Shown here in pieces: positions 44,710-55,091 of a stretch of DNA of 64,000 bases. Within the stretch, counting starts at the first letter, position 1. Every line of letters begins with the position of its first letter. Location: the NCBI GenBank assembly GCA_025062105.1, contig JANXAQ010000121.1:46159-110158 (forward strand), written 5' to 3'. A program made the position numbers and the translations under genes. The stretch comes from Thermoguttaceae bacterium. Its GTDB lineage: Bacteria; Planctomycetota; Planctomycetia; Pirellulales; Thermoguttaceae. A model generated the notes under the pieces. That model was not told the DNA's origin. It ran no database searches and saw only the letters and a program-made list of their open reading frames with translations.

Positions 44710-45375
44710 TCAGTCCGGATTTTTTGGCGGAGGAAGGATTTTGACGGTTAAGATTTTTGCCTGGGGCAACATGGCAATCTGGCGGGCTATTTGTTCGAGC
44801 GACTCCTCTACCTCCTGCTGCTTTGACGACGGCGCAGGGGGACCTTGCGGATGAGTGTGGTCTTTAGCCTCTTCCGCCTCCGAAGCTCCAGAAGGCTTGC
44901 TTTTGGTTTTAGCCGCAGTCAGAAACTCCCAGAAAAATCCTGTAGGCCGCAGTTCAGCGGTTTGGCCGGTTCGAGTATTTTTGACCCAAACCACCAGTTC
45001 CTCAGCCGGCTCCCAGTGGATATTGCGTTTTCCCAAAGTAGCCCCGCTGCCCACTTGCAGGCCGTCCAAGAAGCAGGCTCTAGGCGGGCGATCTAACGGC
45101 CCTTGGCACCGCACTTGCAGGTCAAAGTACCCTTGCGCACCTACTGCCTCTCGGCCAGCGACTCCAAACCGAACTCCCGCGACTGCCCATGGGCCCAAAT
45201 GTCCATGAAATTGGACCATCTGGGCCAACCAAGCAGGATCAGTAGGTTTGGGCTGATAATGCGGCTTCGGCAGTTCAACGGTCACCTCCCGGCTCTCCAT
45301 GAGAGATAAAAGAAAAATCCCCTGAAGCCCTAACACAGGAACCCCAAACACCCACAATAGTATCTTTTTCATCAT
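44710..45375 (-). CDS. Membrane-anchored FmdE-like protein
   Basis: A 221-aa protein from the ATG at 45375 behind GGGAAAGG; a longer frame to 45471 is less plausible. An N-terminal helix (KKILLWVFGVPVLGLQGIFL) suggests membrane anchoring or a signal. Residues about 55-150 match the FmdE (formylmethanofuran dehydrogenase subunit E) fold: FHGHLGPWAVAGVRFGVAGR and CFLDGLQVGSGATLGKRNIH, including the conserved His pair and Cys of the metal site. The second zinc-ribbon domain found in some FmdE proteins is absent and is replaced by a low-complexity, charged tail. FmdE proteins link to C1/tetrahydromethanopterin or molybdenum chemistry, but no such gene is adjacent, so the role is open. Confidence 0.8.
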   Translation of the reverse strand: MMKKILLWVFGVPVLGLQGIFLLSLMESREVTVELPKPHYQPKPTDPAWLAQMVQFHGHLGPWAVAGVRFGVAGREAVGAQGYFDLQVRCQGPLDRPPRACFLDGLQVGSGATLGKRNIHWEPAEELVVWVKNTRTGQTAELRPTGFFWEFLTAAKTKSKPSGASEAEEAKDHTHPQGPPAPSSKQQEVEESLEQIARQIAMLPQAKILTVKILPPPKNPD

Positions 45376-45522
45376 TCCCGAAGCCTTTCCCGGGGAAAAC
45401 CCTCCAACCCAAGACCAACGCCCCAATTTGGGAAGAAGGTTAGCCATAGCTGGATCAATAATTTGGTCCAACGGAGTACTTCAACCGAAAACGGCGACTG
45501 GTTACTTGTCCTGCCTGTGTAA

Positions 45523-45666
45523 GCGCGATTTTTGCTATTTTAGCCTCCCGCTGAAAGGGGAAAGGACTAAGTGCCTGGAATCATCAACGTTAGCAAATTG
45601 GGTGAACAAAAGGAGGTTTCGCAGTAACTATTGGAAACATACCAGGAAAAATGGCAAGGGTCGAGT
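45523..45666 (-). repeat. Family A inverted-repeat element (A17)
   Basis: Ends GCGCGATTTTTGCTATTTTA and AAAAATGGCAAGGGTCGAG; left flank TAA, right TTA. Confidence 0.83.
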
Positions 45667-45699
45667 TTAGAAGCTCTTCCTTCGGTATGTGGGCCCTTT

Positions 45700-46035
45700 T
45701 ATTGTACAGCCTACTCTATGTGGGCTGCTAGCAGTGCCAGCACCCCATAATTGGCTGGGAGGCAGAAGGGACCGAAATGGCCCAAAGATAAAGTAGGCAA
45801 AAGTGGCAAAGGTTCCGGAATTTTTTACTTTCCTTAATCGGGCAGGTTATTTTTATTATAGAACCTGTGGATAATTGAAAGGGCATATTTTTATACCATG
45901 TTGGTTGATCCTCCCTCTGACACCTAGGATTGCTAGCACCCAATAAATAGGAGGTGTTAGGATAGAAACACCGAACGGCTATAAAATCCAAAGTGCATAT
46001 AGTTCACCATATGTTCATATTTTTGCGGAGGTTCC
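45700..46035 (-). repeat. Family B element (B14, 45860-46035) plus a degenerate B fragment
   Basis: B14 is reversed, with ends GAACCTGTGGATAATTG and TTTTGCGGAGGTTCC. A worn B core (GGGCTGCTAGCAGTGCCAGC) precedes it at 45720-45750. Confidence 0.7.
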
Positions 46036-46150
46036 GTTATTGCCAATTTCCTCAGATCCTTTGTTTTACCAGATACAAAGCAATCGGCTGAATTGTTCCA
46101 AGATAACTTGTCTGGTAGAATGGGATCTTCCGGCAGATGCCTAGGACGAA

Positions 46151-48265
46151 TCAGTGTACCCGTTGGCCTGGTTTGGCACCGGGGTCTGGGGTTAGTAAAT
46201 AAATTTCTCCTTCTCCCGATCCGGCGGCAAGGATCATCCCTTCACTGATGCCGAAGCTCATTTTGCGGGGAGCCAGGTTAGCGACCAGAATGACCAACCG
46301 CCCCACCAGTTCTTCCGGCTTATAGAGGCCTTTGATTCCGGCAAAAACGGTGCGTCGATGTTGCCCGCCTAGGCTTACCGTCAGCCGAAGCAGTTTCTTG
46401 GCATTTGGTACATCTTCGGCTTGAATGATGCGGGCGACCCGAAGGTCAATCTTCTGGAAATCTTCCATGGTGCACTGAGGGGCCAGGGGTTCGGCTTGCA
46501 AAGGACCTTCGTCGTCTTCGGGGCTTGGATGGGAAGAGGCTGGCTGGGCCGAGACCGGGGTGTCGGCTGAGGCGGGTGTGGCTGCCGGGACGACTGTTCG
46601 TTCAGCCAAAGCCGGCGGCATTTCTTCTGGCTGCCGACTCTCTTCGATCATGGCCGCAATGGCCTGTCGATCTACACGTTTGAGCATATGCTCAAACGGA
46701 CGAACCGGTGTACCCAAAAGCGGCTTTTGGGAATCGTCCCAATGCCGGATCGGCACATGCAGTAATTGGCCAGTCTGTTCTGCCAACCGAGGCAATACCG
46801 GAGCCAGATAAACCGCAATTTGGCGAAATAGATTCAATGCTACTGTACAAACTTTTTGCAGTTGTTCGGTTTGGTCGGGATCTTTGGCCAATCGCCACGG
46901 TTCCTGACGTTCGACGTATTGATTAGCCCGGTCGGCAGCTGCCAGGATCAGCCGCATCGCCCGGTTGAAGTCACAGGATTGATATGCTTGGGCGATTTGT
47001 TCTCCTTCGGCGGCTGCTTGAGCAAATAGCCCTCCATCGTCCGGCCAAGATGAAGCAAGCCCCGTAGAAACCACAAAACGGGCTGTTCGGCTTGCCAAAT
47101 TGACAATCTTACCTACCAAATCCGTATCCGCCTTTTCGGCCAGATCTTCGAAGTTTAGGTCCAGATCGTCCACCCGGGGAGTGAGTTTCGAGGCGTAATA
47201 ATAACGAAGATAAGACGGATCCAGATATTTCAGATAGGTCGAAGCCAAGATGAAGGTTCCTTTAGACTTCGACATTTTTTCCCCATTCACGGTCAAAAAC
47301 CCGTGAATTTGAATCCGCCGAGGCAATTGATACCGAGACACCCGCAGCATGGCAGGCCAAAACAGCGTGTGGAAATAAGTAATGTCTTTGCCAATGAAAT
47401 GCCAAATATGTGTCTGAGGATTGGCCCACCAGGCGTCAAAATCCTCGCCTACTTTTTTGCACCATTGCCAGGTTGAGGCCATGTAGCCGATCGGAGCATC
47501 AAACCACACATACCAATAATTACCTGGCGAGTCTGGAATCTCAAAGCCAAAATAAGGGGCTGGCCGAGAAACATCCCATGGACGAAGCGGCTGACCCAGA
47601 AAATGGCCTCTCAAATAATTGGCAATTTCCGGCTGGAGGTGATCACCGGTTTGCGTCCATTCCTCCAAAAAAGCATGTTGTTTTTCGATATCGACAAACA
47701 GATGCACTGCTGAGCGAACTTCCGGCCGAGTGCCAGATAGACTGCTGACCGGATCAATCAGGTCGATCGGATCATAATGATGCCCGCACCGATCGCAACT
47801 ATCGCCATATTGGTTCGGGGCGCGACAATTTGGACAAGTGCCTTTGACGAACCGGTCGGCCAAAAACGTACCTGCAACAGGATCATACAGCTGTCGAACT
47901 TCTTGCTGGTAGATCATACCAGCCTTTCGCAGCGATTGCCAAATTTCCCAACACAACTGCCGATTTTCTTCTGAGTGGGTACTGCCGTAATGATCGAAAG
48001 CAATCTGAAAGCCGGCAAAGTCCCGCGTATGGGCCTGATGCATACGCTGCAACAATTCTTCTTCCCGGATGCCTTCCTGCCGGGCCCGGATCATGATGGC
48101 GGTGCCATGCGTGTCATCTGCACAAATATATATGCACCGGCGGCCCTGCAACTTCTGAAACCGAACCCAGATATCCGTCTGTATATATTCGACCAAATGC
48201 CCCAAATGAATATGCCCATTGGCATACGGTAAGGCACTAGTAACCAATAGCTGCGACTGGCTCAT
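46151..48265 (-). CDS. metG: Methionyl-tRNA synthetase with C-terminal tRNA-binding domain
   Basis: Charges tRNA-Met. The protein is 704 aa, the length of the MetG1 type carrying a C-terminal OB-fold. The N-terminal Rossmann core has the HIGH-class signature ANGHIHLGH (about 15-23). The zinc knuckle is [20 protein letters not shown]. The KMSKS loop is GEKMSKSKG near residue 330. An anticodon-binding helical domain and a Pro/Ala/Ser-rich linker follow, then an EMAPII-like tRNA-binding domain (about 600-704; [36 protein letters not shown]) that promotes dimerisation and tRNA binding. The ATG at 48265 follows AAAGGAAG. It is monocistronic. Confidence 0.97.
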   Translation of the reverse strand: MSQSQLLVTSALPYANGHIHLGHLVEYIQTDIWVRFQKLQGRRCIYICADDTHGTAIMIRARQEGIREEELLQRMHQAHTRDFAGFQIAFDHYGSTHSEENRQLCWEIWQSLRKAGMIYQQEVRQLYDPVAGTFLADRFVKGTCPNCRAPNQYGDSCDRCGHHYDPIDLIDPVSSLSGTRPEVRSAVHLFVDIEKQHAFLEEWTQTGDHLQPEIANYLRGHFLGQPLRPWDVSRPAPYFGFEIPDSPGNYWYVWFDAPIGYMASTWQWCKKVGEDFDAWWANPQTHIWHFIGKDITYFHTLFWPAMLRVSRYQLPRRIQIHGFLTVNGEKMSKSKGTFILASTYLKYLDPSYLRYYYASKLTPRVDDLDLNFEDLAEKADTDLVGKIVNLASRTARFVVSTGLASSWPDDGGLFAQAAAEGEQIAQAYQSCDFNRAMRLILAAADRANQYVERQEPWRLAKDPDQTEQLQKVCTVALNLFRQIAVYLAPVLPRLAEQTGQLLHVPIRHWDDSQKPLLGTPVRPFEHMLKRVDRQAIAAMIEESRQPEEMPPALAERTVVPAATPASADTPVSAQPASSHPSPEDDEGPLQAEPLAPQCTMEDFQKIDLRVARIIQAEDVPNAKKLLRLTVSLGGQHRRTVFAGIKGLYKPEELVGRLVILVANLAPRKMSFGISEGMILAAGSGEGEIYLLTPDPGAKPGQRVH

Positions 48266-49175
48266 CCACTGGCTTCCTTTGGGAAGAAAATCTTGCCCAG
48301 GAGGATATCGTACCTAAAGGTTTTAATTATACTATTTTGGGAAAGAACCCGCAGGCAGGGAGAAAAATTGCCTATCTTGCCTATTTTGTCCCCCTCTCCT
48401 TTTAATTTTCCCTTCCACTCCCCATACCTACAATCCCAGAAGCTCCCTTATATGAGATAACATTTCAACCGCGGTTCTTTTTGATTACTCTGCTAAGGGG
48501 AGGCCATTAACCCCCCCAACCGACGTGAACCTTCCGAAAGACCGTTCCACACCCTCTAAGTCCTGGCTAAAGCCTCTTCCAAAATGGTTCCTTGAAAATC
48601 CACGGTTTTCCAACAGGTTAGGCTCCTAGGCATCCCAAAGGGCCGGGCTTACAGCCGTTGAAGCCAAGCCGCTCCCAAGCTTAACCCACATAAAAGAGGA
48701 CCTGCAGAGAAAGTTCAAGTCAAGCCGTGAATGAAGAGTTTATTTTTACTCCAGCCAGAAGCTACCCTACAATTCTCATTGCAGCGTAATTTTGATCTTG
48801 GAAACATTTCAGCCGAGAGCCAAACCTTCTCTCCGTGATCTTCAGAATGGTAACAAATTATTGTCCCAGATTAGGGAGATTACGAACCTTTCAAAAGAAG
48901 CTAAAAAGAAGCTAATTGTTACTTTAGAGAAATTGCACAATTTGGGAAAGTTTATTTGGAAGATCGGAATGTCTTCGGTTTCGAAAACTATCTTTTTCCT
49001 GCGTGCTTAATCTATCTGCGTTGTTGAATGAGTTTTCGGATTTTGCCTATCCTTTTATAACAGCGATCCTCTGTGGGAAAGGTCGGCCAGCCAAACGGCA
49101 GCTCGTGTGAACATCGTGTGTAGTGTGTACTGTGGTGTAGTCGAGTGCGGTCACAACTTACTAGAAAAAATGCCA
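48266..49175. other. Intergenic region upstream of metG and queF
   Basis: Contains an EF-like TTGCCTATCTTGCCTATTTT block (about 48370) and family-G copy G2. A TATAAT-like box read on the minus strand lies near 48330, upstream of metG, but has no convincing -35 partner. The rest is unassigned. Confidence 0.45.
48869..49045 (+). repeat. Family G repeat, copy G2
   Basis: Matches G1 (5516-5668) with an inserted AAGAAGCTAA duplication and a longer 3' part. Confidence 0.6.
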
Positions 49176-49355
49176 AGAAACCTCTGCAAAATCCTGAACG
49201 TATAGTGAACTTTGTGAACTTTCGATGCTCTAACCGTTCGGTTGTGCAACTTGGGTACCTACTATCTATTGGGTGCCGCAATACTAGAGCCACTACATGT
49301 TGTGTTAGATGGGAAAACCAAAATGGTAAAAATATCCCCTTTATGCAGAGGTTCC
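49176..49355 (+). repeat. Family B inverted-repeat element (B15)
   Basis: 180 bp; ends GAAACCTCTGCAAAATCC and TTTATGCAGAGGTTCC. About ten bases are missing in the right half. Confidence 0.82.
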
Positions 49356-49561
49356 CTAACGTCGTACAGAGGGTCTTTTATCCAATCGTGGAAAAAGGAG
49401 GATTGTGCCCCTTATTGCTCCCTTTAGGATATCGCTCTGTGCACCAGCAGAGGGGAGAAAATCCGCCCACTCCATTCGGCCGAAGTGCTCCTAAAAGCTG
49501 AAGATTGTTAAAAGAAAAGAGAAAGCTCTTTTTATCCCCCCTAGTTAAAGGAGTTTTCCTT

Positions 49562-49948
49562 ATGTCGGAACCAACCCGTCAGATCCTGGAAACCTTTGAA
49601 AACCCTTATCCGGATCGAGACTATACCATTACCATTGTCTGTCCAGAGTTTACCTCTTTGTGCCCCAAAACAGGACAACCCGACTTTGGAACGTTAACCA
49701 TCCGGTATGTGCCGGATCGCCGCTGTGTGGAGTTAAAAAGTTTGAAGTTTTATCTTCAGCAATATCGCAATGTGGGGATTTTTTATGAACATGTAACCAA
49801 CCGTATTTTGGACGATCTCGTGGCGGTGCTGGAACCCCGATGGATGATCCTTGAGGCGGCATTCCGCCCACGGGGGGGGATTACTACTACTGTTACCGCC
49901 ACTTATCGAGTCCAAACACCTCCCCCTCAGAAAACCCAGCTTTCCTGA
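49562..49948 (+). CDS. queF: NADPH-dependent preQ0 reductase (7-cyano-7-deazaguanine reductase)
   Basis: Reduces preQ0 to preQ1, the base inserted into tRNA by Tgt in queuosine biosynthesis. The 128-aa length is that of the short, YkvM-type (unimodular) QueF. It carries the catalytic Cys in [14 protein letters not shown], the QueF motif [14 protein letters not shown] that binds NADPH and substrate, and [11 protein letters not shown]. The ATG follows AAAGGAGTTTTCCTT. It stands alone, and tgt, the next step in the pathway, is at 2620-3771 on the other strand. A divergent function in folate-type T-fold chemistry is unlikely given the conserved Cys. Confidence 0.95.
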   Translation: MSEPTRQILETFENPYPDRDYTITIVCPEFTSLCPKTGQPDFGTLTIRYVPDRRCVELKSLKFYLQQYRNVGIFYEHVTNRILDDLVAVLEPRWMILEAAFRPRGGITTTVTATYRVQTPPPQKTQLS

Positions 49949-50884
49949 ACCTAGGACTAAAACCTTTGGGTTGAGATTGTCTTGAAATCAGACGTTTGGT
50001 AGAAGGTTCTCCAATTTTTAAAAAAGGGTAAAGACTTGAGCCGAAAGGAGGAGCGGATTTTGGCTTGTTCTGGCCTGTGATTTTGGGTCCTTCTTGGCTT
50101 GAGGAGGAGGCAGTTGGGCTATTCGGGGAACTGTTACCCCGAAGTTTAAGGAAGGTCAAGAGGCGAGCATGAGACTTCAGATCCTTTCGCAGGGAAGCCT
50201 TTAAAGTCTAAGTAATTTTTTTATTTTTTGTATTTTTCCTATTTTGCGTTTTTGCGTCAATTTTGCTTGCTTATACAATATCTCCTCTCGAACTCGGATC
50301 CTTTTCTTTCCCCCACTGAAAACATCCTTTCGGATTTCAAGCGAAGCCGATTTTATCAAACAAAGGGAGCCTCTAGTAGCAGTTGAGTGCCTAAGGGCTG
50401 ATCTGGCCTATCCTGGTGGCTGAGTCGGCTAAGGGCTCCTCCCAGAAGAAAAGGCTCCAGGAAAAAACTAAACAGAAAAAGGCTAAACAATTCAGCCGAG
50501 TGGTGCGAAAGCCTTGGAACTTACCTCTCGGACAAAATTGCCAAGCACAAGATTGAGGGAATCTAGAGATTTTTGAAACTTTTTCTATATCTCTCAGTTT
50601 GTCCAAATTCACATAAGGACTTTATTTTTGGCTGAATAGTTTCGAAAAAGATCCCCTTCAGGCTAAAACTTTCAGCCTAGTGGAGGGGATTTCGTGCTTG
50701 GTTCACGGGTAGCTATTCCCGATTGTAATTTTGCTCCAGGGGGGTTGTATAGGCAGAAAGGCAAAACCTGGAAAAATCTACTTCCCATGTTTTGCTCCCC
50801 AGGATTCCTGCCTTTTGTTTCCGATAAGAATGGGGATTTTCGGTTCGGCTTCGGTTCGGCTGAAGGGTTACTAATTTTCTGAGG
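49949..50884. other. Intergenic region, nothing recognised
   Basis: About 940 bp with an A/T-rich patch at 50205-50270. No gene, RNA or member of the main repeat families was identified. Confidence 0.4.
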
Positions 50885-53800
50885 ATGATCCACCCTTCTA
50901 TGAGCTGGCAAAAACGAGACACGATTTGGCCCGTGTTATGTATTTTGGCCGGTTTGTTTGGCTTGATTTTGATAATCCCCCCGTCTTGGGAACGGAAGGC
51001 GTACCTAAAGAGGGTTTTTCAGGTTGACGTTGCTACCCAACATGTTTCCCAAAGCCAGAAATCTTCGGTACCTAAGGGCCGGCCCGAGCGTTTTTCTACT
51101 AACCGGGGAGGAATGGAGGCTGCTATTACCGCCACGGCAGGCTCTGGCTCCTCCGGAGGGCAGCTCGGCCTATGGAAACAACAAGAGGCGGAACATCGCT
51201 TGGTTGGCAGCAATAGGGGGGAGGTTGGGAGTCAGGAGAAAACATTCGTTCCAGTTACTGGAAGCCAATTGGAGGATAATCAATTTCGGGAGCCGTTAGT
51301 GGCCATTCCAGCCAAGCCAGTGGCTAATGCCCCTGCCCGTCCTGAGTCGGCCCTCTCGGAGCCGATGAAGAGTTTGGCAGTTCCTTCCCCGGGCCAATTG
51401 GCCGAAGTTTCTTCGGCTGCTTTAGACCAACCTCTGCCTAACAAGCCGACCAAACTGCCAGATCCTGAACCAATAGCAGCTGAGCAACCCCGGCCAGAAC
51501 AAGATGAACTGTCAAAACCGCAGCCGTCTAAAGCCGCAGAGCATGAAGCTACCCCACCCACACACCTGGCGGCCCGGTCTGGGGACAACCAGGCCGGTCA
51601 TCAATCAAAGCCGGCTCCAGAAGCGCCGGAGCTGATAGATTTAGGCATAAAAAAACAGCCTTTCCCAGGAACTGCGGCAGAAAGCCAAGCACCATCCGGC
51701 GAGTTGGCCAAATCTGTTCAGCAGCCCCCCGTGGAGCAGCATGGTTTTGTGCCTGAAGCAGACTCTGCCGTGGATTCCGGGCCCTCCCCTAATGCTTTGG
51801 TGAGGGAGCAGCAACCTAGTTTGCAAGCGGGGCCAGAGACTGGCTCCCTTCCTGGCCAGGATCCTGATAGTTCCGATCGGCAGCAGCAATCGGGTTTGGA
51901 AGGCGGCGGCGAATCTAGCCGCCCGGAAGTCCAACCGGTTGAACCGGCCTGGATGCCTCGCTCGCTGCTAGCCCAATTGGAGGCGATTGCTGAAGATCCG
52001 CAGGCTGGGCCATGGGCCAGGCAAGTGCTGTTGGAAGTCCGGGCGTTGGTGCCGTTACTAGAGCGTCGTTTGCCCGAAGCGGGGATGATTTTGCATCGGC
52101 TGACCCAGTTAGGAAAGGAAAGCGACGCTCTGGAACCGCAGATAGCCGACCGGCGCACGTTTCGCACCTTTCGGCAGGTGCGATTCGGTTTGTATCGGCG
52201 GTTGGATTTATGGTCCCATTGGCTTCAGGAACCTCCCCAGATTCAGGATTTGGGGGGACTGCGTGATTTGAGCGAGGCGGATTGGCGTCAGTTAAGCGAG
52301 GCTGTCGAGGAGTTGGATCGGCTGACTACCAATTCGCCCGAAGGTCGAGGATGGCGGCGGTATTTGCTTTTAGATCGATTGCGGGAATTGTTGGCTCGGC
52401 GTCAGGAGCTTTCACCCTCAGAACGGCGGCGGTTAGCCCGCAGCATTTTGGAGCGGTTTAGCCGACGTGGCTTGGCCCCAGAACAACAGCGGTTTTTGAA
52501 TACTGGGCCAGCCGGCACCGTACAACAGCATCTTCGGTTGTGGGCTGCCGAACCGGCGCCGGAAACTCTGGAAGTGTTGGCCCACCTAGAGGCCTACGAG
52601 GCCAGTGCTCAGCCAAGCCACGCGCAACGACTGGCGGCTGATTGTCAGCGACTGCTGTTTTCTGCCCACCCGGCTCGCCGAGCTTTGGGAGAAAAGCTCC
52701 GCTACCATTATCAGAATCCGAACCTCCGGATTGTGGTGACGGAGGATTTGTTGAATCGGCTCATTCCGCCTCGGGATCCTGAATATCAGTGGGTTTCGGA
52801 TACGGTCTTAGGGGTACCGGTGCGGGGCCGGAGTTTGGTTTTTACGGATGTGGCGGTACGCACAATACCGGACCCGGCTCGGATTCGATTGGCTTTGGAG
52901 GTTACTGGTCGGGTATCCTCAATGACCACGGCGTTTCAGGGCCCAGCCATTTTTTATAACCGGGGCGATGCGGTGTATGTTGCTCGTAAACCTTTAGAGG
53001 TTGGGACGTTTGGGATTCGGCTTTGGCCGGCGGAGGTGGAGGTACATCATTCCACGCGACTCCGGGGTCTGGAAACTGATTTTGATCCGATTCCGCTATT
53101 GGGTGCGATTATTCAACAAGTGGCTCGTTCCCAGCATGAGGCTCGGCGTTGGGAGGCAGATCGGGAAGTAGAGGCCAAATTGCGAGCTCGGGCCAAAGCC
53201 CAAATCGACGCCGAAGCCGACTCCCGACTTACCAGTGTGTCTCGCAATCTGCAGGAACAAGTATTGGAGCCGATGGCCAGCCTGGGACTAGGACCAGAAA
53301 TGGTGGAAGCCAAAACAGATATACAGAGGATTACCATGCGGCTTCGGATCGGAGGCCTGGAACAATTGGGCGCCCATACTCCACGCCCCTGGGCGCCCAG
53401 CGACAGCCTGGCTAGCTTTCAGGTGCATGAATCGGCTATTAACAACTTTTTGGATCGGCTGGATTTAGCCGGGCGCACCTTTACGCTGCCGGAACTCCGC
53501 CAGTGGGTGGCCGAGCGAATTCGTCGGCCAGAGTTCGCCCAACGCCAAACCGAACATGATGACATTACTCTGACCTTTGCTGAGCAAGATCCGCTGATGG
53601 TCCGCTTTCAGAATGGTCGATTTTCGGTCCAACTTTCGCTCAGTTACCTGCGCAAGGGACAAAATGAATGGAACGATTTTCAGGTTTGTGCGTTTTACCG
53701 GCCGGAGATTGCCGGAGCAGATGCCCGATTGGTGCGGGACGGGGTAGTGCAACTACGAGGCCAATTGGATATGCGTTCGCAGATCGGCCTCCGTGGGCTA

Positions 53801-54004
53801 TTTGGCAAAGCCTTTGACAAAGAAAAGCCGCTCCTAATTGCCCCAGAGCATATCAGCCCGGATCCCCGAATGCGGGAACTTATGATTACTCAGTTTGTCG
53901 TCGAAGACGGCTGGGTGGGGATTGCCATTGGCCCTAAACAACGTCCCTCGCCGCCAGAAGTTGCTCGGTTGCCCAAAGCCGCCAGCCTCGGACCGATCTA
54001 CTAA
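50885..54004 (+). CDS. Large membrane-anchored protein of unknown function
   Basis: A 1039-aa protein. An N-terminal helix (about 15-35, IWPVLCILAGLFGLILIIPP) anchors it, with the rest outside the cytoplasm by inference. Residues about 60-355 are Pro/Glu/Gln/Ser-rich low complexity. About 360-600 is helical and Arg/Glu-rich. From about 610 to 1010 is a globular region with strand-rich segments (LRIVVTEDLLNRLIPPRD; AIFYNRGDAVYVARKP; FSVQLSLSYLRKGQNEW) and a coiled-coil-like EAKLRARAKAQIDAEADSRL stretch. No enzyme motif was found. Similar long proteins with a central low-complexity spacer occur in planctomycete genomes without assigned roles. The start is uncertain: ATG at 50885 lacks spacing from GAGG, and ATG at 50900 is an alternative. 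Confidence 0.8.
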   Translation: MIHPSMSWQKRDTIWPVLCILAGLFGLILIIPPSWERKAYLKRVFQVDVATQHVSQSQKSSVPKGRPERFSTNRGGMEAAITATAGSGSSGGQLGLWKQQEAEHRLVGSNRGEVGSQEKTFVPVTGSQLEDNQFREPLVAIPAKPVANAPARPESALSEPMKSLAVPSPGQLAEVSSAALDQPLPNKPTKLPDPEPIAAEQPRPEQDELSKPQPSKAAEHEATPPTHLAARSGDNQAGHQSKPAPEAPELIDLGIKKQPFPGTAAESQAPSGELAKSVQQPPVEQHGFVPEADSAVDSGPSPNALVREQQPSLQAGPETGSLPGQDPDSSDRQQQSGLEGGGESSRPEVQPVEPAWMPRSLLAQLEAIAEDPQAGPWARQVLLEVRALVPLLERRLPEAGMILHRLTQLGKESDALEPQIADRRTFRTFRQVRFGLYRRLDLWSHWLQEPPQIQDLGGLRDLSEADWRQLSEAVEELDRLTTNSPEGRGWRRYLLLDRLRELLARRQELSPSERRRLARSILERFSRRGLAPEQQRFLNTGPAGTVQQHLRLWAAEPAPETLEVLAHLEAYEASAQPSHAQRLAADCQRLLFSAHPARRALGEKLRYHYQNPNLRIVVTEDLLNRLIPPRDPEYQWVSDTVLGVPVRGRSLVFTDVAVRTIPDPARIRLALEVTGRVSSMTTAFQGPAIFYNRGDAVYVARKPLEVGTFGIRLWPAEVEVHHSTRLRGLETDFDPIPLLGAIIQQVARSQHEARRWEADREVEAKLRARAKAQIDAEADSRLTSVSRNLQEQVLEPMASLGLGPEMVEAKTDIQRITMRLRIGGLEQLGAHTPRPWAPSDSLASFQVHESAINNFLDRLDLAGRTFTLPELRQWVAERIRRPEFAQRQTEHDDITLTFAEQDPLMVRFQNGRFSVQLSLSYLRKGQNEWNDFQVCAFYRPEIAGADARLVRDGVVQLRGQLDMRSQIGLRGLFGKAFDKEKPLLIAPEHISPDPRMRELMITQFVVEDGWVGIAIGPKQRPSPPEVARLPKAASLGPIY

Positions 54005-54020
54005 AACGGTATTCCATCTA

Positions 54021-54168
54021 GGTCGACTTTTGCCATTTTGGGCCTTTCTCGGGAAGAGTAATGTTCTAACTCTTTGTGAACATCGGAGTTAGGTACTAGG
54101 TGAACAGAAAGTTGCTTCATTCTAACTCTCAGAGGCAAACCAAGTTAGGAAAAATGGCAAGGTCGAAA
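54021..54168 (-). repeat. Family A inverted-repeat element (A18)
   Basis: Ends GGTCGACTTTTGCCATTTTG and AAAAATGGCAAGGTCGA. TCTA on both sides. It begins 16 bp after the stop codon of the 1039-aa gene. Confidence 0.85.
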
Positions 54169-54471
54169 TCTAGAAGCCTCCCACTCAATACAGCCTCTTT
54201 TTGGTTCTTCAGATGGATCGGGGTTCCCCTTTCCCCAGCGAACCGACGAGAACGTGGGAGGCCGGTTTTCGCTCTTCTGAGCAAAGCAGGTCCTGAGACC
54301 GCAACCTCTTGGGTACTTTTTCCAACAATAGCTGGAAACGGGGTCATGCTAATTTTTGTGGTCCGTTTCGGAAAGATGGGGGGAAGGTAACTGGTACCCG
54401 GCTCCATCCGAATGGCTCAGTTTGGTATCTCCACAAAACATAAAGCCCCGGAATCCAAAGCCAGAGGCTAA

Positions 54472-54630
54472 GAGGCTGTCCTAAAATGGGAATTTGGCTG
54501 GTTTCTAAGGGGTTTTGGCCGACCGGCTCCTAGCCATCAGACTCCTTAAAAACAGGAATTTTGGGGATTCTGGGGTATTGAGGAATTAAACTTCCTTTTC
54601 ATCATAGAAAATGCTGTTTCGCACAACCTC
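54472..54630 (+). repeat. Family C inverted-repeat element (C3), nested
   Basis: 159 bp; ends GAGGCTGTCCTAAAATGGG and TTTCGCACAACCTC. TAA on both sides. Best-preserved C copy. Confidence 0.9.
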
Positions 54631-54680
54631 TAAGACTTTCTGCAGAGGAGTTTATGTCCCCATATCCAGGATAAAATAGA

Positions 54681-54870
54681 GGAACCTCTGCAAAATTCTG
54701 AACATATAGTGAACTTTATGAACTTTTGATTCTTAGGCCCCCCGTTTTCCTAGTCGAACATCTACTATCCTATTGGCTGCTAGTAATACTAGCAACTCCA
54801 TATGTTGGGGTAAAAGGAGGACGAGCCAAAATGGTATAAAAATATCCCCCTTGAATTAGGCAGAGATTCC
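54681..54870 (+). repeat. Family B inverted-repeat element (B16), nested
   Basis: 190 bp; ends GGAACCTCTGCAAAATTC and GAATTAGGCAGAGATTCC. TAGA on both sides, as for B7. Confidence 0.92.
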
Positions 54871-55091
54871 TAGATATCTGCTGAGTAAATCCGGATTTCC
54901 GGCCGTTAGGTTTGTTTTGCCTGTGGGACTATATTTTGCCCATTTGCCACACAAAATTTTAGCTACAGTCTGGCAACGGGGCAGTTTCTTCTTTTCCCTC
55001 CGGAAGGTATGATAGATAGAAACGAGAGAAGCTCAGGTATGGAGAAGGATCGACGAGGCATTCGGTAGGCTTTTGTTCAAGGAATCAATCT

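Larger units (their letters stand above)
54347..54970 (+). repeat. Family EF element (EF5) interrupted by C3 and B16
   Basis: Begins GCTAATTTTTGTGGTCC and ends CACAAAATTTTAGCTACAG. Removing C3, B16 and their duplications leaves about 265 bp, the normal EF size. Confidence 0.68.

Noticed and set aside
48792..49010. 72-codon frame starting at 48792
   Set aside because: It reads through family-G repeat G2 and does not match the corresponding frame of G1.
54021..54168. Transcription terminator for the 1039-aa gene
   Set aside because: The hairpin after the stop codon is a complete family-A element with target duplication, so its placement is explained by insertion; terminator activity is possible but unproven.
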